A stretch of DNA of 64,000 bases from Dendrocalamus latiflorus. Its lineage: Eukaryota > Streptophyta > Magnoliopsida > Poales > Poaceae. The notes beneath the pieces were generated by a model, which worked only from the letters and a program-made list of their open reading frames with translations, made no database searches and had not been told where the DNA came from. The position numbers and the translations under genes were made by a program. Where the stretch lies: assembly GCA_017311315.1 (NCBI GenBank), contig CM029666.1, positions 34,916,749 through 34,980,748 on the forward strand. Direction: 5' to 3'. This document shows positions 32,507 through 43,827 of the stretch, piece by piece; the first letter of the stretch is position 1; each line of letters opens with the position of its first letter.

Positions 32507-35251
32507 TTACAAGTGGTACATGAAATTTAGCTGAAGTCTCCAATAACTACTGATCAGGATATGCGTTGCATCGTCTAGCTGTGTCCCCTTCTGACCACAT
32601 CGCCCACAACGTGCACCAGATGTTCCAGCTTGTGATTCGTACATGTCATTTCTAATACGTCGGCTCTGTCGCCGACCCTTCCCACCCTTCAGCATGCTAA
32701 TATCCGGAACCCAGGTCCTCGCTAAAATGTCCAAAGTGGTGAAGTTTCCCACCACCCTGAACCCTCGGAGCCCCCCACACCAAGCTTACAGTATTCTCTC
32801 CTTAAAGAAGTATTCGGACATGAAGTTGGAAGGATCCATGCCCACGGTCCCGCATGCAGCGAGGACATGAGAGCATGGCTTGTGTAACAACTTAAGCTTG
32901 TTGCATGTGCAGCTAGGTTGGTTTGCATGATCTCCAAGGCATACCTCGTGAGTAATAAGTGAACGAGATGTCCCAAATCCGGCTCTGTCACGGAGTATCA
33001 CCTCGAAACGATGCTCCCTGTTGCCCATGACATGCACTGTGTGCAATTGACCCTTCTGTGCCTTCGTCTCCATGTACGCAGTAATTTCTGACGAATACAG
33101 GGCTCCGGGATTGGCCGCATGAAGTGCGGCACTCGCGTGCCTCTCCCTGAAGTAGCAGATTGTGCTGTGAAGAACACCTTCCACGATGGCGACAAGGGGC
33201 TGAGAACGGAGACCCCTTAGGACCCAATTGTAGACCTCGGCAAGGTTAGTTGTCATTATTCCATACCTTGCGCCATCCGTGTCGTGCAACAGCGACCACT
33301 TCTCCAATGGTTCCCCCTCGATCCACTGCGAGAAGCACTTGATGTTTCGTGAGCTCCGCCTTCTTGGACCACTTGGGTTAGCCTCATCAATTGCTGGCAA
33401 GCATTGCGGTTGTGCCGCCCCAGGAGTGACCGGCCCCTTGCTCCTCTCTTCGACGTTCTTCCTGGTATGCTCATCCAATAACCCCCACAAAGCATCAAAT
33501 TTCCTCTGCTGGTTCTGCCTGGCTAGCCTCTTGAATAGCTTCATCAAAGATTGTTTCGAGAATTGCTTGAAAAAGTTTGCCCCTAAGTGACGACTGCACC
33601 ACCGGTTCCTCATATCCGGCCAAGGAACGATCTCCTCATGATCTTCTTGAAGTTTTCTTACAGCCTTTATAATACCGGCATGGCGATCATGGATTACACA
33701 CACACCAGGACAGGTGCCTACAACTCCAGCCTTCACATGTCTGAGAAACCATAGCCAGCTCTCATAATTCTCACTCTCCACAAATGCAATGGCCAGTGGC
33801 AATATTTGATTGTTACCGTCAACGCCTATGGCCGTCAGGAGCTGCCCTTTGTATTTTCCTGTTAAGAAGGTCACATCTACTGAGATCACTGGCAGCATGT
33901 GCCTGAATGCTTCAATGCTAGCACCAAATGCAAACAATGCTCTCTGCAACACTGCAAATCCCGGTGGACTTATGGACGGCTTGTCGTGCACGGCGATGTA
34001 CGTGCCCGGGTTCCTTTGCTGCAACACCTTCAGCATACGAGGAAGGTTATCGTACGCCGCCTCGAAAGTGCCAAAACGTTTTTCCAATGCTTTTTGCTTG
34101 GCACGCCACGCCTTCGCGTAGCTAATCTTATACTTGAATTTATTCTCGATAGATACCACAATATGCGTGGCCGCAATATCTTTCTTCTGCACTATCTCCC
34201 CATACATCAAATTGGCTATAAATCCGGACGTCAGGTTACGATGCCTCGCCAAGACAGTGTTTAGAATGCAGGAGTGCGGCTCCACCTTGGACACAATCCA
34301 GTGAGTCTCATACTTGGGTCTACGTGCGTGCACCCTCCAAGGACAACCATCCCGCTCGCACTTCACAGTGTACTGTTCCTGGCTTGATTTCACGATGCGA
34401 AATGTCCGCTGCATTGAAAGGGCCCAACGCTTGATGGCATCCTGCATCGCTTCCTTGTCAGCAAACATAGCATGCAACCGAACCTCTGTGTCATGATACT
34501 CCCATGGTGATTCATGCTCATCATGTGCGGAAACACCCTCCGCATTAAACCGGTTCCATTCCTGGGGGATAGGAACTTCTTCATCATCGGAACTGTCCTC
34601 GTCGTCGTCCTCTACAGCTTGCTCTTCATCCCATGCCCTCTGGTCATCAGATTCCATCTGCTGCACGATATACTCATTATGCTCTCCTTCATCAGCTTGC
34701 CCAGTTCCCTCTCTATAGCTTGACGGCTGTAACTCTCCTCCATGTACCGCATCGTCTTGCCTTGTTCCCCCTCTATAGCTTGACGGCTGTAACTCTCCTC
34801 CATGTACCGCATTGCCTTCTTCACGAGCAACTTCATCAGCTTCGCCATCGTGCTGCCCGCCCGAGCTGCTAGCACCTCCCGAAGCATAGGCAGACGCACG
34901 AGCTTGCGCAGCTGCTTGTAGTGAGCACGGTTGCACAAGTAGTACACACTCGTATCCACGGCGCCGGCACCCTTGCACAAAGCCCTTCCACGAAGCTGAG
35001 CGCACCAATGTCTTCAACTCCCATCTGATGTCCGTGGGAGACCGGCTCCAAAGCCCTTGCACAACGACGCTGCACATCTCGGGGTCCAATGAAAAACTCT
35101 GGGTCAGCCAATGCTGCACATCTGTCATTCGAGCATTCTCGTCATCCGGAAGTACGAGAGTGACTTGCGGAAAATCGCTCAAATCCACACCATTCGGACC
35201 TTCACGAATAATTCCAGCACCATAATACACTCTCAATGTGGTCGTGGCCAT
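32507..35251 (-). pseudogene. MURA-type Mutator transposase, with in-frame TAA at 32788-32786
   Basis: The open part is 821 codons (35251-32786). Seen in order: a plant MURA N-terminal domain (about 1-110); an acidic linker; a MuDR-type DNA-binding region with CERDGCPWRV (about 300); a DDE catalytic domain with Asp459 in SVDVTFL and Asp522 in CVIHDRHAGI; and a SWIM zinc finger SCTC...PCSH (781-about 802). After FFKERIL a TAA stops the frame, yet the same frame continues for 92 more codons with family-like sequence (GFRVVGNFTTLDI, GGKGRRQSRRIRNDM) and a CGRCG knuckle. So one nonsense change removes the tail. The stop lies inside a GTAAGC string that could also act as a splice donor. The catalytic core itself is intact. 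Confidence 0.9.
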
Positions 35252-35264
35252 TGATGATGTAGGC

Positions 35265-35515
35265 CTGCGTATATGATTGAAATTTACGGCATGTCAAATA
35301 ACATCGTACAACACTAAACTAAATTTTCTATACTAAAAAGGGTGCTAAAATTAATATACTACAAAATGTTCCATACTACAGAATGTATACTACAACTTTT
35401 TGACACTAATATTTCCATACTAAATTTGTACTACATTTTGTACATCTACAATTTTTACTAACACCAATATTTCATCTAAATAATAGTGCAAATACAACAT
35501 AATCAACAAAAATAC
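35265..35515 (-). other. Leader intron of the MULE-1 transposase gene
   Basis: Minus-strand donor CCAG|GTATTT at 35515 and acceptor ACGCAG|GCC at 35265, 14 bases before the ATG. The intron is rich in CTACA/TACTAAA-like runs on the plus strand. MULE-2 has the same plan. Confidence 0.6.
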
Positions 35516-35745
35516 CTGGATCCAAATGGATGGAATAGAATCTACTCCTCCTTCCTCCCTCACCTCCTCCTCCGTCCTCTCTTCTCTTCCTCCTTTTCTT
35601 CCCCCTTCCCCCTTCCCCCCTTCCTCTTTTTCCTCTCCTCTTCTTCTCTCGTTTCTTCTCTGTGCGCCTCTTCTCTTCTTCTCTCGTTTCTTCTGCGCAG
35701 TGAGGGGAAAGTGGAGTGGTAGTGGGCGGCCGACTGTGGAGAAAT
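35516..35745 (-). promoter_or_regulatory. GA-rich 5' leader exon and promoter side of MULE-1
   Basis: The plus strand is pyrimidine-rich (CTCCTCCTTCCTCC, CTTCTCTCGTTTCTTCTC), so the transcript leader is GA-rich. It lies between the right GTCGCC hairpins and the leader intron and corresponds in position and composition to 53679-53835 in MULE-2. Confidence 0.6.
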
Positions 35746-35859
35746 AAATTAAACCCCCCTTGTCGCCCTACCATTGGGCGACTGAGATTCCAGTCGCCCA
35801 ACCGTACAGTGACTGTAATAAGTCGCCCAACGCTCAGGCGATAATATTGATTCGCTCAT

Positions 35860-36105
35860 GGCTTATGGCTGAAAACACTGTAACTGGCTGAAAAAAGCAC
35901 TGTAGCTGACAGAGGCTTATTTAGCATAATTAAATTTAAAAAAATAAAAATATAAAAAATATGTTAGTCCATTACGTATAATACAAACAAATACGGAAAA
36001 AAAAGAACCGGTAAAAAAGCTCAACAAAAAGCCAAAAGTTCAGAAAAAGACGAAACTTATGAATAGTGAAAAATAAGCCAGAAGCCAGAAGCCGAAGCCG
36101 AGTTG
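35860..36105. other. AT-rich segment within the right subterminal region of MULE-1
   Basis: No gene. AT-rich, ending in AAGCCAGAAGCCAGAAGCCG. It separates two groups of GTCGCC hairpins and may be a small secondary insertion, but no clean ends are visible. Confidence 0.4.
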
Positions 36106-36109
36106 ATCA

Positions 36110-36244
36110 GGGCGCCTCCCGGTTGGGTGAAAGGTGAGAGTCGCCCAATGGGAGGGCGACTTGAGCCTATTTTTGTAAAAAAATTTCCCGCGGGTATATT
36201 TATGTATTTTCAAATAAAAAATAGATTATCCGTACAAAAAATTC
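36110..36244. repeat. MULE-1 right terminal inverted repeat
   Basis: Reverse complement of the left TIR. It ends CCGTACAAAAAATTC, followed by the TSD AGCAACAATG at 36245-36254. Confidence 0.93.
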
Positions 36245-36538
36245 AGCAACAATGCTCCTTTCGGTTGCCTCCGTGAACTAGATATTTAAATCGATTCAAA
36301 ATGAAACCCGAAATTTAAATTAAATGATTTGTTAGTATTGACCGGATATTTTCCAAGGGAGGGCTAATCGTGGGGGGCCCAAACACGCTAGCTTCTTTTC
36401 GGCCTAAAGAGGATACCGCGTCGAGCGGTGCGCATGTACAAGCTCGATCATTGCCCTCAAGAATATGGAGGTGTTGCTTCTGACCTCTGAATTCTGTACC
36501 ATTCGTGTAAATCAGAGATCAAAAATGGAAGGGTGTGT

Positions 36539-36727
36539 CTAGATATCACTCAGATATTTTCTTTCTAACAATCATCCAGATTTGAGATTATTGGATTAGA
36601 GATCCAACGGCCCCCTTTTTTAGAGAGGGTGGAGGGAGAATTCATAACCGTTAGATCTTTAATCCAATAGTTATAAATGTAGATAATAGTTAGGAAGAAA
36701 ACATCCGAGTGATGTTTATCAATACCC
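36539..36727. mobile_element. Fold-back MITE, about 190 bp
   Basis: The left arm (ATCACTCAGATATTTTCTTT, CTAACAATCATCC, ATTATTGGATTAGAGATCC) and the right arm are inverted copies over nearly the whole length, with a small C/T- and A/G-rich centre (about 36610-36640). It carries no coding sequence. Exact ends and the TSD are uncertain. Confidence 0.7.
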
Positions 36728-37068
36728 AAATGGAAATAGTCACTATCTGGCAGTAGCAAAACGTAAGCTGAATGTATATATAGGAGCACGTGTACATGTA
36801 GAAGATCAGTGTATGTATTCCGAAATCTCAGTACGTACATCATGCATGCATGCATATATAGATCGTATCAGGCATACACATGTTTCATCGATCTATGCCC
36901 AGCTTACATACAGATCACTTGTTCATCTAGAGTGTCATCCATCAGGACACGTACATGTACGTAGCAATTAATTAGAACTCGCTCGACGTATACTTATTGT
37001 GCCATATCTCACGAGCTCTACTTACTTAACCGTATGTATAATGTATAATGTCGTCACGTGCCCACGTG
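36728..37068. other. Intergenic DNA downstream of the Cys-rich gene
   Basis: No gene seen. It contains GTACGTAC/CATGCATG-type simple patches and would include the 3' UTR of the minus-strand gene that ends at 37069. Confidence 0.5.
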
Positions 37069-37813
37069 TCAGTTGCTGGGCGACTTCACGGCCGGGTCCT
37101 TGGGGGGACACGGCGGCCTGGGCAGCGGCTTCGGAGCCGGCTTGGGCGGTGGCATCGGCTTCGAACCGGGATTTGGCCGGCACGGGCACGGCTTCGGACC
37201 ACGATTTGGCGGGCCTGGCTTTGGACCGGGTTTGGGTGGGCCCGGCTTCGGACCTGGCTTGGGCGGTGTGGGCTTCGGTGGCATCGGCTTCGGACCAGGC
37301 TTTGGAGGGCCTGGATTGGGCTTGGGCCCGGGCTTTGGGCCGTCGTGGTGGAAGCACTTGATGCCGCATCTCTTGAAGCAAGCCACCCTATTGTCTGCAG
37401 ATGCACGTACACGCACACAAAAGCGCACACATATAGTCATGCACAGCGTTAAAGAGTTAATTAAGCTTAATTGTTTGGTTAGTCGGTCTTGATTACGTAC
37501 ACGGTGGCTGGGAGAGGCAGGAGTCGGCGACGCACATGTGGTAGCAGACGGCCGGCACGTCCTCGAAGCAGTCCTCCACGCACTCCTTCTTGCACTTGTG
37601 GTAGTCGCCGTGGTCGTCGTCCCTGACGGAGACGGCGCCACCGCCGTCCGCGGAGTCGACGGCGGCGTCGTCGTGGTAGCACTTGTGCATGCAGGACGAG
37701 TAGCACTTCCAGTGGCGGTCGTCGGGCTCGTGGTGGTCCGCCGTCGCCGCGGCGAAGAGCGCTGCCACGGCCAGGAGGACGGCGAGCTTCCCCGCCGCCT
37801 TGGAGTGCCCCAT
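37069..37813 (-). CDS. Secreted Cys-rich, Lys/Pro/Gly-rich tail protein (host gene, two exons, 212 aa)
   Basis: Exon 1 is 37813-37501 and exon 2 is 37394-37069; the intron 37500-37395 has GTACGT and a CTGCAG acceptor and keeps phase (codon TAC spans it). Residues 1-25 form a signal peptide (AVLLAVAALFAAATA). The mature part has twelve Cys in four triplets: 37/41/45, 74/78/82, 90/94/99 and 110/114/118, that is CX3CX3C three times and CX3CX4C once, with an Asp/His-rich linker (46-72). From about 123 to the end is a PKPGPKP-type tail with three more Cys. The pattern suggests a disulfide-rich extracellular or cell-wall peptide, loosely like plant thionin-like families, but I cannot name it. Codons are GC-rich as in grass genes. 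A TATA-like CATATATC lies about 75-85 bp upstream. Confidence 0.85.
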
Positions 37814-37888
37814 TGCTGAGCTAATGCTTCGTACGTTTCTGCGGTGAGGTGGAGATCTATGGAGTGGCTAGCTTTGCAGAGGAAGGCG

Positions 37889-37897
37889 ATATATGTA
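37889..37897 (-). promoter_or_regulatory. TATA box of the Cys-rich gene
   Basis: The minus strand reads ACATATATC, about 75-85 bp before the ATG at 37813, which leaves room for a short 5' UTR. It is the only TATA-like element near this start. Confidence 0.6.
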
Positions 37898-37899
37898 GG

Positions 37900-39682
37900 C
37901 CGGGTGCTGTCTGATCGCGCGCGTACAGTGCCATGCATGCCGAGCGCATGATCGAGGCTGCACTGCTGCAGTGCTTGGTCGTTCATGGCAACCTGGGAGC
38001 CAGCAGTCTTCAGTATAGTGGCCGTGCACGACAACAATTAATACGAACTGAATCAGTTCGATCGAGTGAGCTGAGACCTGAGATGCAGCACGCGTGCGCG
38101 CGGCCGGCGGCTAAGCTTCATATAGTTAATTTGTTCACGGCAGCAATGCATGCATTGCGCGTGCATTTGATTTGTTGGTGAGCAGCTTAATTTCATGAGG
38201 TGAACAGAACAGCTCAATCGATGTCTCTGTTAAATCAGTTAGTTAATGTGAAGTAGTACGCTCTAAATAACTTGTACGACACTCGATGGCCGTGGAGCAT
38301 ATCAAGTTCTCGGTCAGCACTGGTATGTATTAATTTCGTTTGAGAGAAGTTGCTGCGTATATATTAACGGAGGAATCGCTATACAACACTCAAGTGATTC
38401 TTAAGTTTTTATTAACCTTTGGATCGGCTTCATTCATGCACCGGTCACCTCCGTCTATAATATGTGAAGAGATCACATACGCATGTTACACGTACACATA
38501 TGCAATTAATTAGTAAATTGTCCATACGTTCCAATGGAAAATCAAATATTATGCACACTTTCTTTTGCTTTACATGAAAATTTAACTCACTGAAAACTCT
38601 AGAACAACATTGTCGATAAAGTTTCTGTCAATCCTAGATAGCATATCTCTAACGACCCTAATACAGTCATTGTTAAACTCAGTAATAATATGATGTTATG
38701 AATCCGTGGAAAATATTCGCAATGCATTTAAGAAAAAAAAAGTAGTGTTACTCATGCATTTATCACTTCGAAGGCCATCACTTGAAGTTTCTTTTTTGTC
38801 TTCACAAACTTATACACCTCAATATATCCAAGCTGAATGGGAATGACACCAAAAATACAATTACATTGTTACTGAAGGCAAATGTCATCAGCAAACACAT
38901 TTCTGCATTCTGTTAGTCCCAAAGGCCACAAGGTACAACTAAGCACCACTATATATCGTTAAACCATTACAAGAAATTTGATTAATGAGATATATAGGAA
39001 AATCTTGTACCAGTTCTATAAGAAACTCAAAGATATCACGTGTTGTTGTCGTATTGCCTGTATTGCCCTAGACAACATGTATCAGTGGATGCGAGAGATT
39101 TTTTGTTCCCAAGTGCTATTGCTTGTTGGCTTTTTTGTCCTCTAACCACCAAAAAGTCGCTAATCAACCATCCTGATCTGTCTAGAAAACATACAGCAAT
39201 CCAACTACAAAACGTGGGAAAATCATTTATTCAGAAACATTACAAACTTCGACCACATATATCATGTAATCAATTCTAAAATACTGGAAAATGAGGCTTT
39301 CCAAGAAAGGATTGATATTCAATCACATCGAGCACATTTCTTTTATCTTTTATAATATAATAGTTAGCACTTCGTCAGGTTTTGCTGGTACAGAAATGAT
39401 ATCAATCCTAAATCAGTAACATTTTGCATCTGCTAAAATAATTTTTGGCAAAGCCATCAAGTGATTCGGCGATAAATCTGAATATATCCTAGGAAGTCCA
39501 GTTGTCAATATCAATCTAATGCCTCTAACTTTTGAATGCAAATCCTCGTTGCAAATATGTAATTTTGAGTGACTAAGCAAATAAGACAACCTTTCCATGT
39601 AGTGGACACACTAATTTCCATGTGCCCATCCAAGGGTATGAGTTGAAGAGGAACTGCATTTATGCTATCCGGACGTGTGCCT
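37900..39682. other. Promoter side of the Cys-rich gene and AT-rich intergenic DNA
   Basis: No supported gene. 37915-38190 has CATGCATGC and other simple palindromes. 38190-39682 is AT-rich with only short frames. The DNA just left of 39682 is contiguous with that right of 42274 once the LINE is removed. Confidence 0.5.
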
Positions 39683-39696
39683 TCAATTCTTCAGGT
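39683..39696. repeat. LINE target-site duplication (left)
   Basis: TCAATTCTTCAGGT is present here, next to the T-run that is the LINE poly(A) tail on the minus strand, and again at 42260-42273. Confidence 0.92.
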
Positions 39697-42259
39697 TTTT
39701 TTTTTAGATAAAGGAACAACGTCCGGTCTCAGCAATCAAGTTTTGAAAGCTTACAACCGTAAACAAAAGGACCCTGCAGCACCTTAGGCCGCCAAATCGA
39801 CACCGACACAAAACTAAAAGCTCAAGACAAAACACCACACAAAAGAGCTCCTAAGCAGCCCCTTCGAACTGAATTCTTCTCCTGAAGTTCCAGCCTGCCC
39901 TGCTGAAAACTTCCATCCCTATGACCTCCAGCCTGTGACAACCTTTCATTAGACTGTCTTTCACTTCCTCTTTAGATAGTATCGCCCAGCTTCTGAGCCA
40001 ATACGTCCCCCTGAAAATCACCTGCAAAAAGGAGTTAGGTTTTGATCTTTGAAAGACCACATCATTCCTACTCAACCACAGTGCCCAGCAAATAGCAGTT
40101 GTTCCAATTAAAATTCTCTTCCTCAAGCTAGCAGGAAAGCTCCTAAGCCATGAGCCAAACAAATGAGCTATGCTCCTTGGAGCTTGAATGCCAAACGAGA
40201 TGTAAATCACATTCCAAATCATGCATGCCATCTTACACTTAAGAAAGAGATGCTGAATGTTCTCTTCTTCATTACAGAAACAACATTTAGTGCACCCTTT
40301 CCACTTTCTTTTAACAAGATTGTCCTTGGTTAAGATGACTCCTTTCTTTAAGTACCACAAAAAACTTTAATCTTAAGAGGTATCTTTAATTTCCAGGTTA
40401 GACAATCAGAATGAACTCCTACTGTTTTCATGATATCCATGTACATGGACTGAACTGTGAAAGGTTTTTTGCTCACTGTCCAAATAAATTTATCACTGCC
40501 TCCATTATTAAGCTGAACTAGTAAAACACTTCCTACCAACTTCATCCATTTGGACAGATTTGTCCCTACTAACGCCCTTCTAAAAGAGACGCTGAGAGGT
40601 GTAGTACTTAGTACTTTGTCCACCGTTGCATTCTTTTTCCTAACTATATTGTACAATGAAGGGTATTTGCTCATTAAAGGCTCATTTCCTGTCCATAGGT
40701 CCTCCCAGAACCTAGTCTGACTTCCCCCATGGACCAAGAACCGCCCTCTTTCCAAAACTTGACTTTTAACCTCCATTAACCCCGTCCAAAACTGCGAATC
40801 CCCCTTTCTCTTTTCTACCTGTGATAAAGTTCTGTTTTTCAGATATTTTTTCCTGAGGATATCTTGCCACAGCCCATCCTCATTCCACAATTTAATCAAC
40901 CATTTACTCAACAGACACTTGTTTTGTACCTCGAGATTCAAGATCCCTAACCCCCCCTACACTTTTGGGACTGCAAAGAATGCACCATTTTGCTAGTCTA
41001 TATTTTTTCTTGTGTTCATCGCATTGCCAAAAAAATCTCGATCTATAATAGTCTAGTTTCTTGAGGACACCTTTAGGTATCCTGAAGAATGACATCAAGA
41101 ACATTGGCAAGCTAGAAAGCACAGAGTTAATTAGTACAAGTCTTCCCCCAACTGACAAAACTTTGCCCTTCCAACTACTTAGCTTTTTCTGAAATCTTTC
41201 CTCAATTACACTCCAATCCTTGTTCGAGATCTTTCGTGGACTCATTGGGATGCCTAGGTACTTGAATGGCATAGCACCTTCCTTACATCCAAATAACGAT
41301 GTGTACTTATCGACCTTCCCTTTAGCCTCCCCGAAATAGAACAATTCACTTTTATGGAAGTTAATCTTAAGACCCGATAACTTCTCAAAAGCACATAGTA
41401 CTAATTTTAAGTTAGCAGCCTGCTCTAGATTGTCTTCCAAAAAGAGAATTGTATCGTCGGCGTATTGAAGGATAGAGAGTCCACCTTCTACTAAGTGAGG
41501 CACTAGGCCCCTGAAATGTCCCTGTTTCACAGATCTCTCAATCAGGACCGTCAACATGTCAGCTATCAAGTTGAAAAGCACTGGTGAAAGAGGATCGCCT
41601 TGTCTTAACCCCTTCCTTGTTTGGAAAAAGTGACCCATCTCATCATTTACTTTCACACACACGCTTCCTCCCATTACAATTTGTTCAATCCAACGATTCC
41701 AACGGAGAGAGAAACCTTTCATTCTTAAAACCTGTTGTAGAAATGCCCAATTAACCTTATCATAAGCTTTCTCGAAATCAAGTTTGAGAATGATGCCATT
41801 ATGTTTTTTCCTCTTTAGCTCATGCACCGTTTCATGTAAAATGACTACGCCCTCCAGGATGTATCGTCCTGGTAAAAAAGCTGACTGGGATGGTCTAATC
41901 ACTTTACTTGATACCAGCGACAATCTATTAGCTATCACTTTGGTGAAGATTTTGAAGCTTACATTCAACATACAAATGGGTCGGTACTGTTGGACTTTTT
42001 TAACCTCTTTCTGCTTTGGAATTAAAGATATAATCCCGAAATTAAGACTAAAAAGGGGAAGGTCCCCGTTGTGGAATTCTCTGAACATGGCCATTAGGTC
42101 ATCTTTAATAAGACTCCAGAAGACTTGATAAAACTCAGCCGGAAACCCATCTGGACCTGGTGCTTTATTATGTTTCATCTGAAAAATCGCGTCCCTCAAT
42201 TCCTTTTCCGTGAATTCCATAGTCATGCTTTCGTTTTCCCCATCCGAAACTTTCCATAG
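39697..42259 (-). mobile_element. 5'-truncated LINE (L1-type non-LTR retrotransposon)
   Basis: On the minus strand it runs from 42259 to a poly(A) tail (T-run at 39697-39705) and is flanked by a 14-bp TSD. Endonuclease and ORF1 are absent. Only the reverse transcriptase and the C-terminal RT-associated zinc-binding region remain, which is typical of 5' truncation during target-primed reverse transcription. Confidence 0.95.
39851..42259 (-). pseudogene. LINE reverse transcriptase ORF2 fragment (two frameshifts)
   Basis: The frame is open from the 5' truncation point (WKVSDGENESMTMEF) and runs to 40904. RT motifs visible: HNKAPGPDGFPAEFYQ, YRPICMLNVSFKIFTKV, LDFEKAYDKVNW, RQGDPLSPVLFNL and catalytic YADDTILF. 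A G-run near 40950 shifts the frame before LNLEVQNKCLLSKW (ends 40348), and a T-run near 40362 shifts it again before WYLKKGVILTKDNL. The last part has the zinc-binding CTKCCFCNEEENIQHLFLKC region. Endonuclease residues are missing by truncation. No functional product is possible. Confidence 0.93.
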
Positions 42260-42273
42260 TCAATTCTTCAGGT
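42260..42273. repeat. LINE target-site duplication (right)
   Basis: TCAATTCTTCAGGT, identical to 39683-39696, directly at the truncated 5' end of the LINE. Confidence 0.92.
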
Positions 42274-43262
42274 GATAATTAAGTGATCTATGATATGCTT
42301 CAGTGCTGCATTATCTCCACTTTTTGTGGAACCAAATTGTACAAATGATGTATGGTTCCACCATGTATCCAAGAACATCTCACTCCATTTTGACCTCATT
42401 ATGAAGAACAGTCCTGCATGAGAAGGGGTATGGCTATCTTAGTATCGTGATAACCAATGGATGAGGTGTTCATCTCCATTTTTGTTCAGAAAGCTCTATT
42501 TATAAGAGCGAAAGAGTAAGGTTGTCAAATTATTGTACCAAAAGAAAGAGAAAATTGAAAACACCCATTCTGAATGTATCTTTTCAGATATCGGCATACT
42601 CTGAAGACAGTACTGTAGGTGAGCAGACATTCATGTTAATGGGTGTGCTTCCTTTTTTTTCAGAAGTAAGATCAGTTTGCAACTTGGCATCATAAAAGAT
42701 GCTTCTTTGTGGTTGGACATGCTCCAATATTGACCAACATATAGATTGCAAAAGAATCGTGCGCAAGTCTCCCATACCGGTGTTAACACCATTTAAATCC
42801 TCCATCAGAATGAGATCAGGCGACGCATCAAAATCACTATGTCTAATCACTAAGAACAAAATCCTCTCCTTCATTACATGCAATCAGGAGACAAAAATAT
42901 ATTAACTAAATAAGCAACTCTATAATTATTCTTGGCAAAATTATAGATCAGAACAAGGTTCTACATAAGCCTCAGACACCAACGAGATGTCCGGGTTAGT
43001 AACCAGCGTGTCCTAAAACAACAATAATAAACACAAACAATTAAGGAACGACGATTAGGTCTAAGAACCATTGCTTAATTTCTTGTGCATAGGAGAATAT
43101 AAGCCAGACAATGGTAATATAATCGTGATTCACTGCGTCATTCCAGAAGAGCCAGTGGTGGCGGTGCAGGAGGGCGCGGAGGGTGGGGACCTTGCTACAA
43201 TTGGGCGGGCGGCGAGGGTCGACGGCGGCAGGCGGGAGCGCAGCGAGGCTGTGTCCGTGCCC
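42274..43262. other. Intergenic DNA with one unrecognised minus-strand frame and a short GC-rich island
   Basis: A minus-strand frame at 42883-42584 (99 codons; DASPDLILMEDLNG, SILEHVQPQRSIF) shows no known domain. It could be an exon remnant of a decayed gene. At about 43140-43265 a GC-rich patch (GGGCGGGCGGCGAGGGTCG) stands out from the AT-rich surroundings and may be a captured exon piece. Neither is supported well enough to call as a gene. Confidence 0.35.
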
Positions 43263-43439
43263 AGCACGCCACTAGTGGTGGACCAAAAAATTTTAGAATG
43301 GATATTCAAAGTTACAAAAATATTGTTCAATAGAAAACATAAAAATCCATAACAGCAAAAATTAAAATATAATTGTTTGTACTAGAGTCAACAACTCGAA
43401 TAATATAAAAAAAATCACAGAATAATTAAAATTTAAACA

Positions 43440-43827
43440 TTAACCGGTGATGCTTCATGCCTTAGACGTATGTCAGCAATGAAATGTGCAAGTTGAAATA
43501 GAAGATATATCAATTCTGTGCTTGAGAAATCTTCAAGATAAAACTGAACAAGCCTAACCAAGTTGTCTTTGTTATAATCAGCGAATGAATCAGTAGGATT
43601 GAATGATGCCATACAAAGAAGGAAATATGTGTTTACCTCATCAAACCTGTGCCACTGTCATCATGTGTGTGTACTACCAGCTGTAGCTCAGTGTCGTTGG
43701 AAGAAAAATTGGTTTGATTCTGAACTTGGCTTTCATTAGAAATTGGTTTTGACGTCGAGGTGGAAGCTACCTTTTGCGTCTTTCCAGCTCTCTCCCATAA
43801 AGATTTCAAATTTACAGATTTCTTCAT
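43440..43827 (-). pseudogene. Internally deleted hAT-like (TTF/ZMYM1-type) transposase remnant
   Basis: The N-terminal piece (43827-about 43650) reads MKKSVNLKSLWERAGKTQKV with a Ser/Asn-rich linker. It joins directly, in another frame, to the C-terminal dimerisation region (43648-43440): RFDEVNTYFLLCMASFNP, then SFADYNKDNLVRLVQFY and LEDFSSTELIYLL. The zinc finger, catalytic core and most of the hAT domain are missing. This is the internal-deletion pattern by which hAT elements become non-autonomous. A possible terminus TAGTGGTGGACC lies at 43272, but a matching right end was not found. Confidence 0.65.

Larger units (their letters stand above)
30817..36244 (-). mobile_element. Mutator-like element MULE-1 (5428 bp) with transposase and GRF-zinc-finger genes
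   Basis: The terminal inverted repeats are about 130 bp (GAATTTTTTGTACGGATAAT..., CCGCGGGAAA..., then GTCGCC hairpins) with a perfect 10-bp TSD. Two genes run on the minus strand: a MURA-type transposase (35251-32786) and a GRF zinc-finger gene (32022-31413). A related element with the same ends lies at 50367-54140. The element is structurally complete but its transposase has one premature stop. Confidence 0.95.

Noticed and set aside
36999..37492. Gly/Phe-rich frames on the plus strand opposite the Cys-rich gene
   Set aside because: They mirror the Pro/Lys-codon-rich tail on the other strand. The minus-strand gene has a signal peptide, phase-correct intron and TATA box.
42584..42883. 99-codon minus-strand frame as a gene
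   Set aside because: No recognised domain, no clear splice or promoter context, and AT-rich surroundings; kept only as a remark in the intergenic entry.
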